This document shows positions 43,229-43,462 of a stretch of DNA of 43,462 nt, in pieces; the first letter of the stretch is position 1, and every line of letters begins with the position of its first letter. Below the pieces are notes generated by a model. It did no database searches and had not been told where the DNA came from. It was given only the letters and a program-made list of their open reading frames with translations. Origin of the DNA: an uncultured Clostridia bacterium (lineage in GTDB: Bacteria > Bacillota > Clostridia > Christensenellales > UBA1242); contig CANQDK010000002.1 in NCBI GenBank assembly GCA_947591785.1, positions 143,069 through 186,530 on the forward strand, read 5' to 3'. The position numbers and the translations under genes are program-made.

Positions 43229-43387
43229 ATGAAAACAAACATAATAAATTTTGAATATAAAAACTTTGAAGAAAAATATTTTCAACCAAAACAGGAAACT
43301 GTTGCTGTTCAAAGACTCACAGCAAAAGAAGAAAGACAACTTCTTTCTCGTATAATTTACGAAAGAGAAAAACAATTCAATGTTTAA
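43229..43387 (+). CDS. Unrecognised 52-residue protein downstream of dnaN
   Basis: Begins MKTNIINFEYKNFEEKYFQP and ends with a charged helix (TAKEERQLLSRIIYEREK). GAGGTG five bases before the ATG is a clear ribosome site, and a terminator follows the stop, so it looks like a real gene. In many Firmicutes this slot holds yaaA, a small S4-domain RNA-binding gene, but I see no S4 motif here. Function unknown. Confidence 0.65.
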   Translation: MKTNIINFEYKNFEEKYFQPKQETVAVQRLTAKEERQLLSRIIYEREKQFNV

Positions 43388-43410
43388 AATTTGAAAATTA
43401 AAAATTTATA

Positions 43411-43446
43411 AAAATCTAAATTAAAAAATTTAGATTTTTTATTTTT
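43411..43446 (+). terminator. Terminator of the dnaN transcript
   Basis: AAAATCTAAATT (43411-43422) pairs with AATTTAGATTTT (43427-43438) around AAAA, followed by more T's. Almost all A-T pairs, but long. Confidence 0.7.
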
Positions 43447-43462
43447 ATAACATGGGTTGATT

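Overview
The window is about 43 kb of AT-rich bacterial DNA. It looks like a chromosomal replication-origin region from an uncultured low-GC Firmicute (Clostridia-like). Several markers point this way: a T-box leader on a dimeric-type glycyl-tRNA synthetase, a YolD-like protein coupled to a Y-family polymerase, a DUF1540 mini-protein, a YugP-type metallopeptidase, a penicillin-binding protein with a PASTA domain, and Shine-Dalgarno motifs of the AGGAGG type. There is a complete chromosomal core (dnaA, dnaN, recF, rsmH, glyS). I see no phage, transposon or CRISPR signature, and no tRNA or rRNA gene.

Layout. 0-2.1 kb: an ABC-2 type exporter pair. 2.1-5.3 kb: a Y-family polymerase plus YolD-like protein (minus), diverging from meso-diaminopimelate dehydrogenase, which converges on dapB. 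5.3-8.1 kb: a metal-resistance unit made of a CadC-like ArsR sensor and a P1B ATPase, with two spaced operators. 8.2-11.3 kb: a sugar-nucleotidyltransferase-like gene, two unrecognised genes and a polytopic membrane protein. 11.4-25 kb: a 4044-residue signal-anchored surface protein, translationally coupled to a cardiolipin synthase. 25.3-27.6 kb: a lysine-rich protein coupled to an ABC-F ATPase. 27.7-32.1 kb: small genes, the T-box/glyS unit, DUF1540, a YugP-like protease and small membrane proteins. 32.2-39.1 kb: a division/wall operon (minus) with a 1051-residue CvpA-domain protein, rsmH, a membrane protein in the ftsL position, and a PBP. 39.2-43.4 kb: recF (minus), diverging from dnaA, then an oriC-like spacer, dnaN and a 52-residue protein.

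Genes that work together: Ddh and DapB supply lysine and meso-DAP for peptidoglycan; the PBP, RsmH and FtsL-position protein belong to septal wall synthesis; DnaA, the spacer boxes, DnaN and RecF form the initiation and repair core; sensor and ATPase form a cadmium/lead/zinc-type efflux switch.

Items most worth a second look: the giant exported protein with its cardiolipin synthase partner; a very compact glycine T-box with a kink-turn-like base and a GGC in a terminal loop; three genes whose promoters place transcription start at or next to the AUG (leaderless candidates); the enlarged CvpA protein; and the inverted recF. All functional calls come from reading sequence motifs; no database search was possible.
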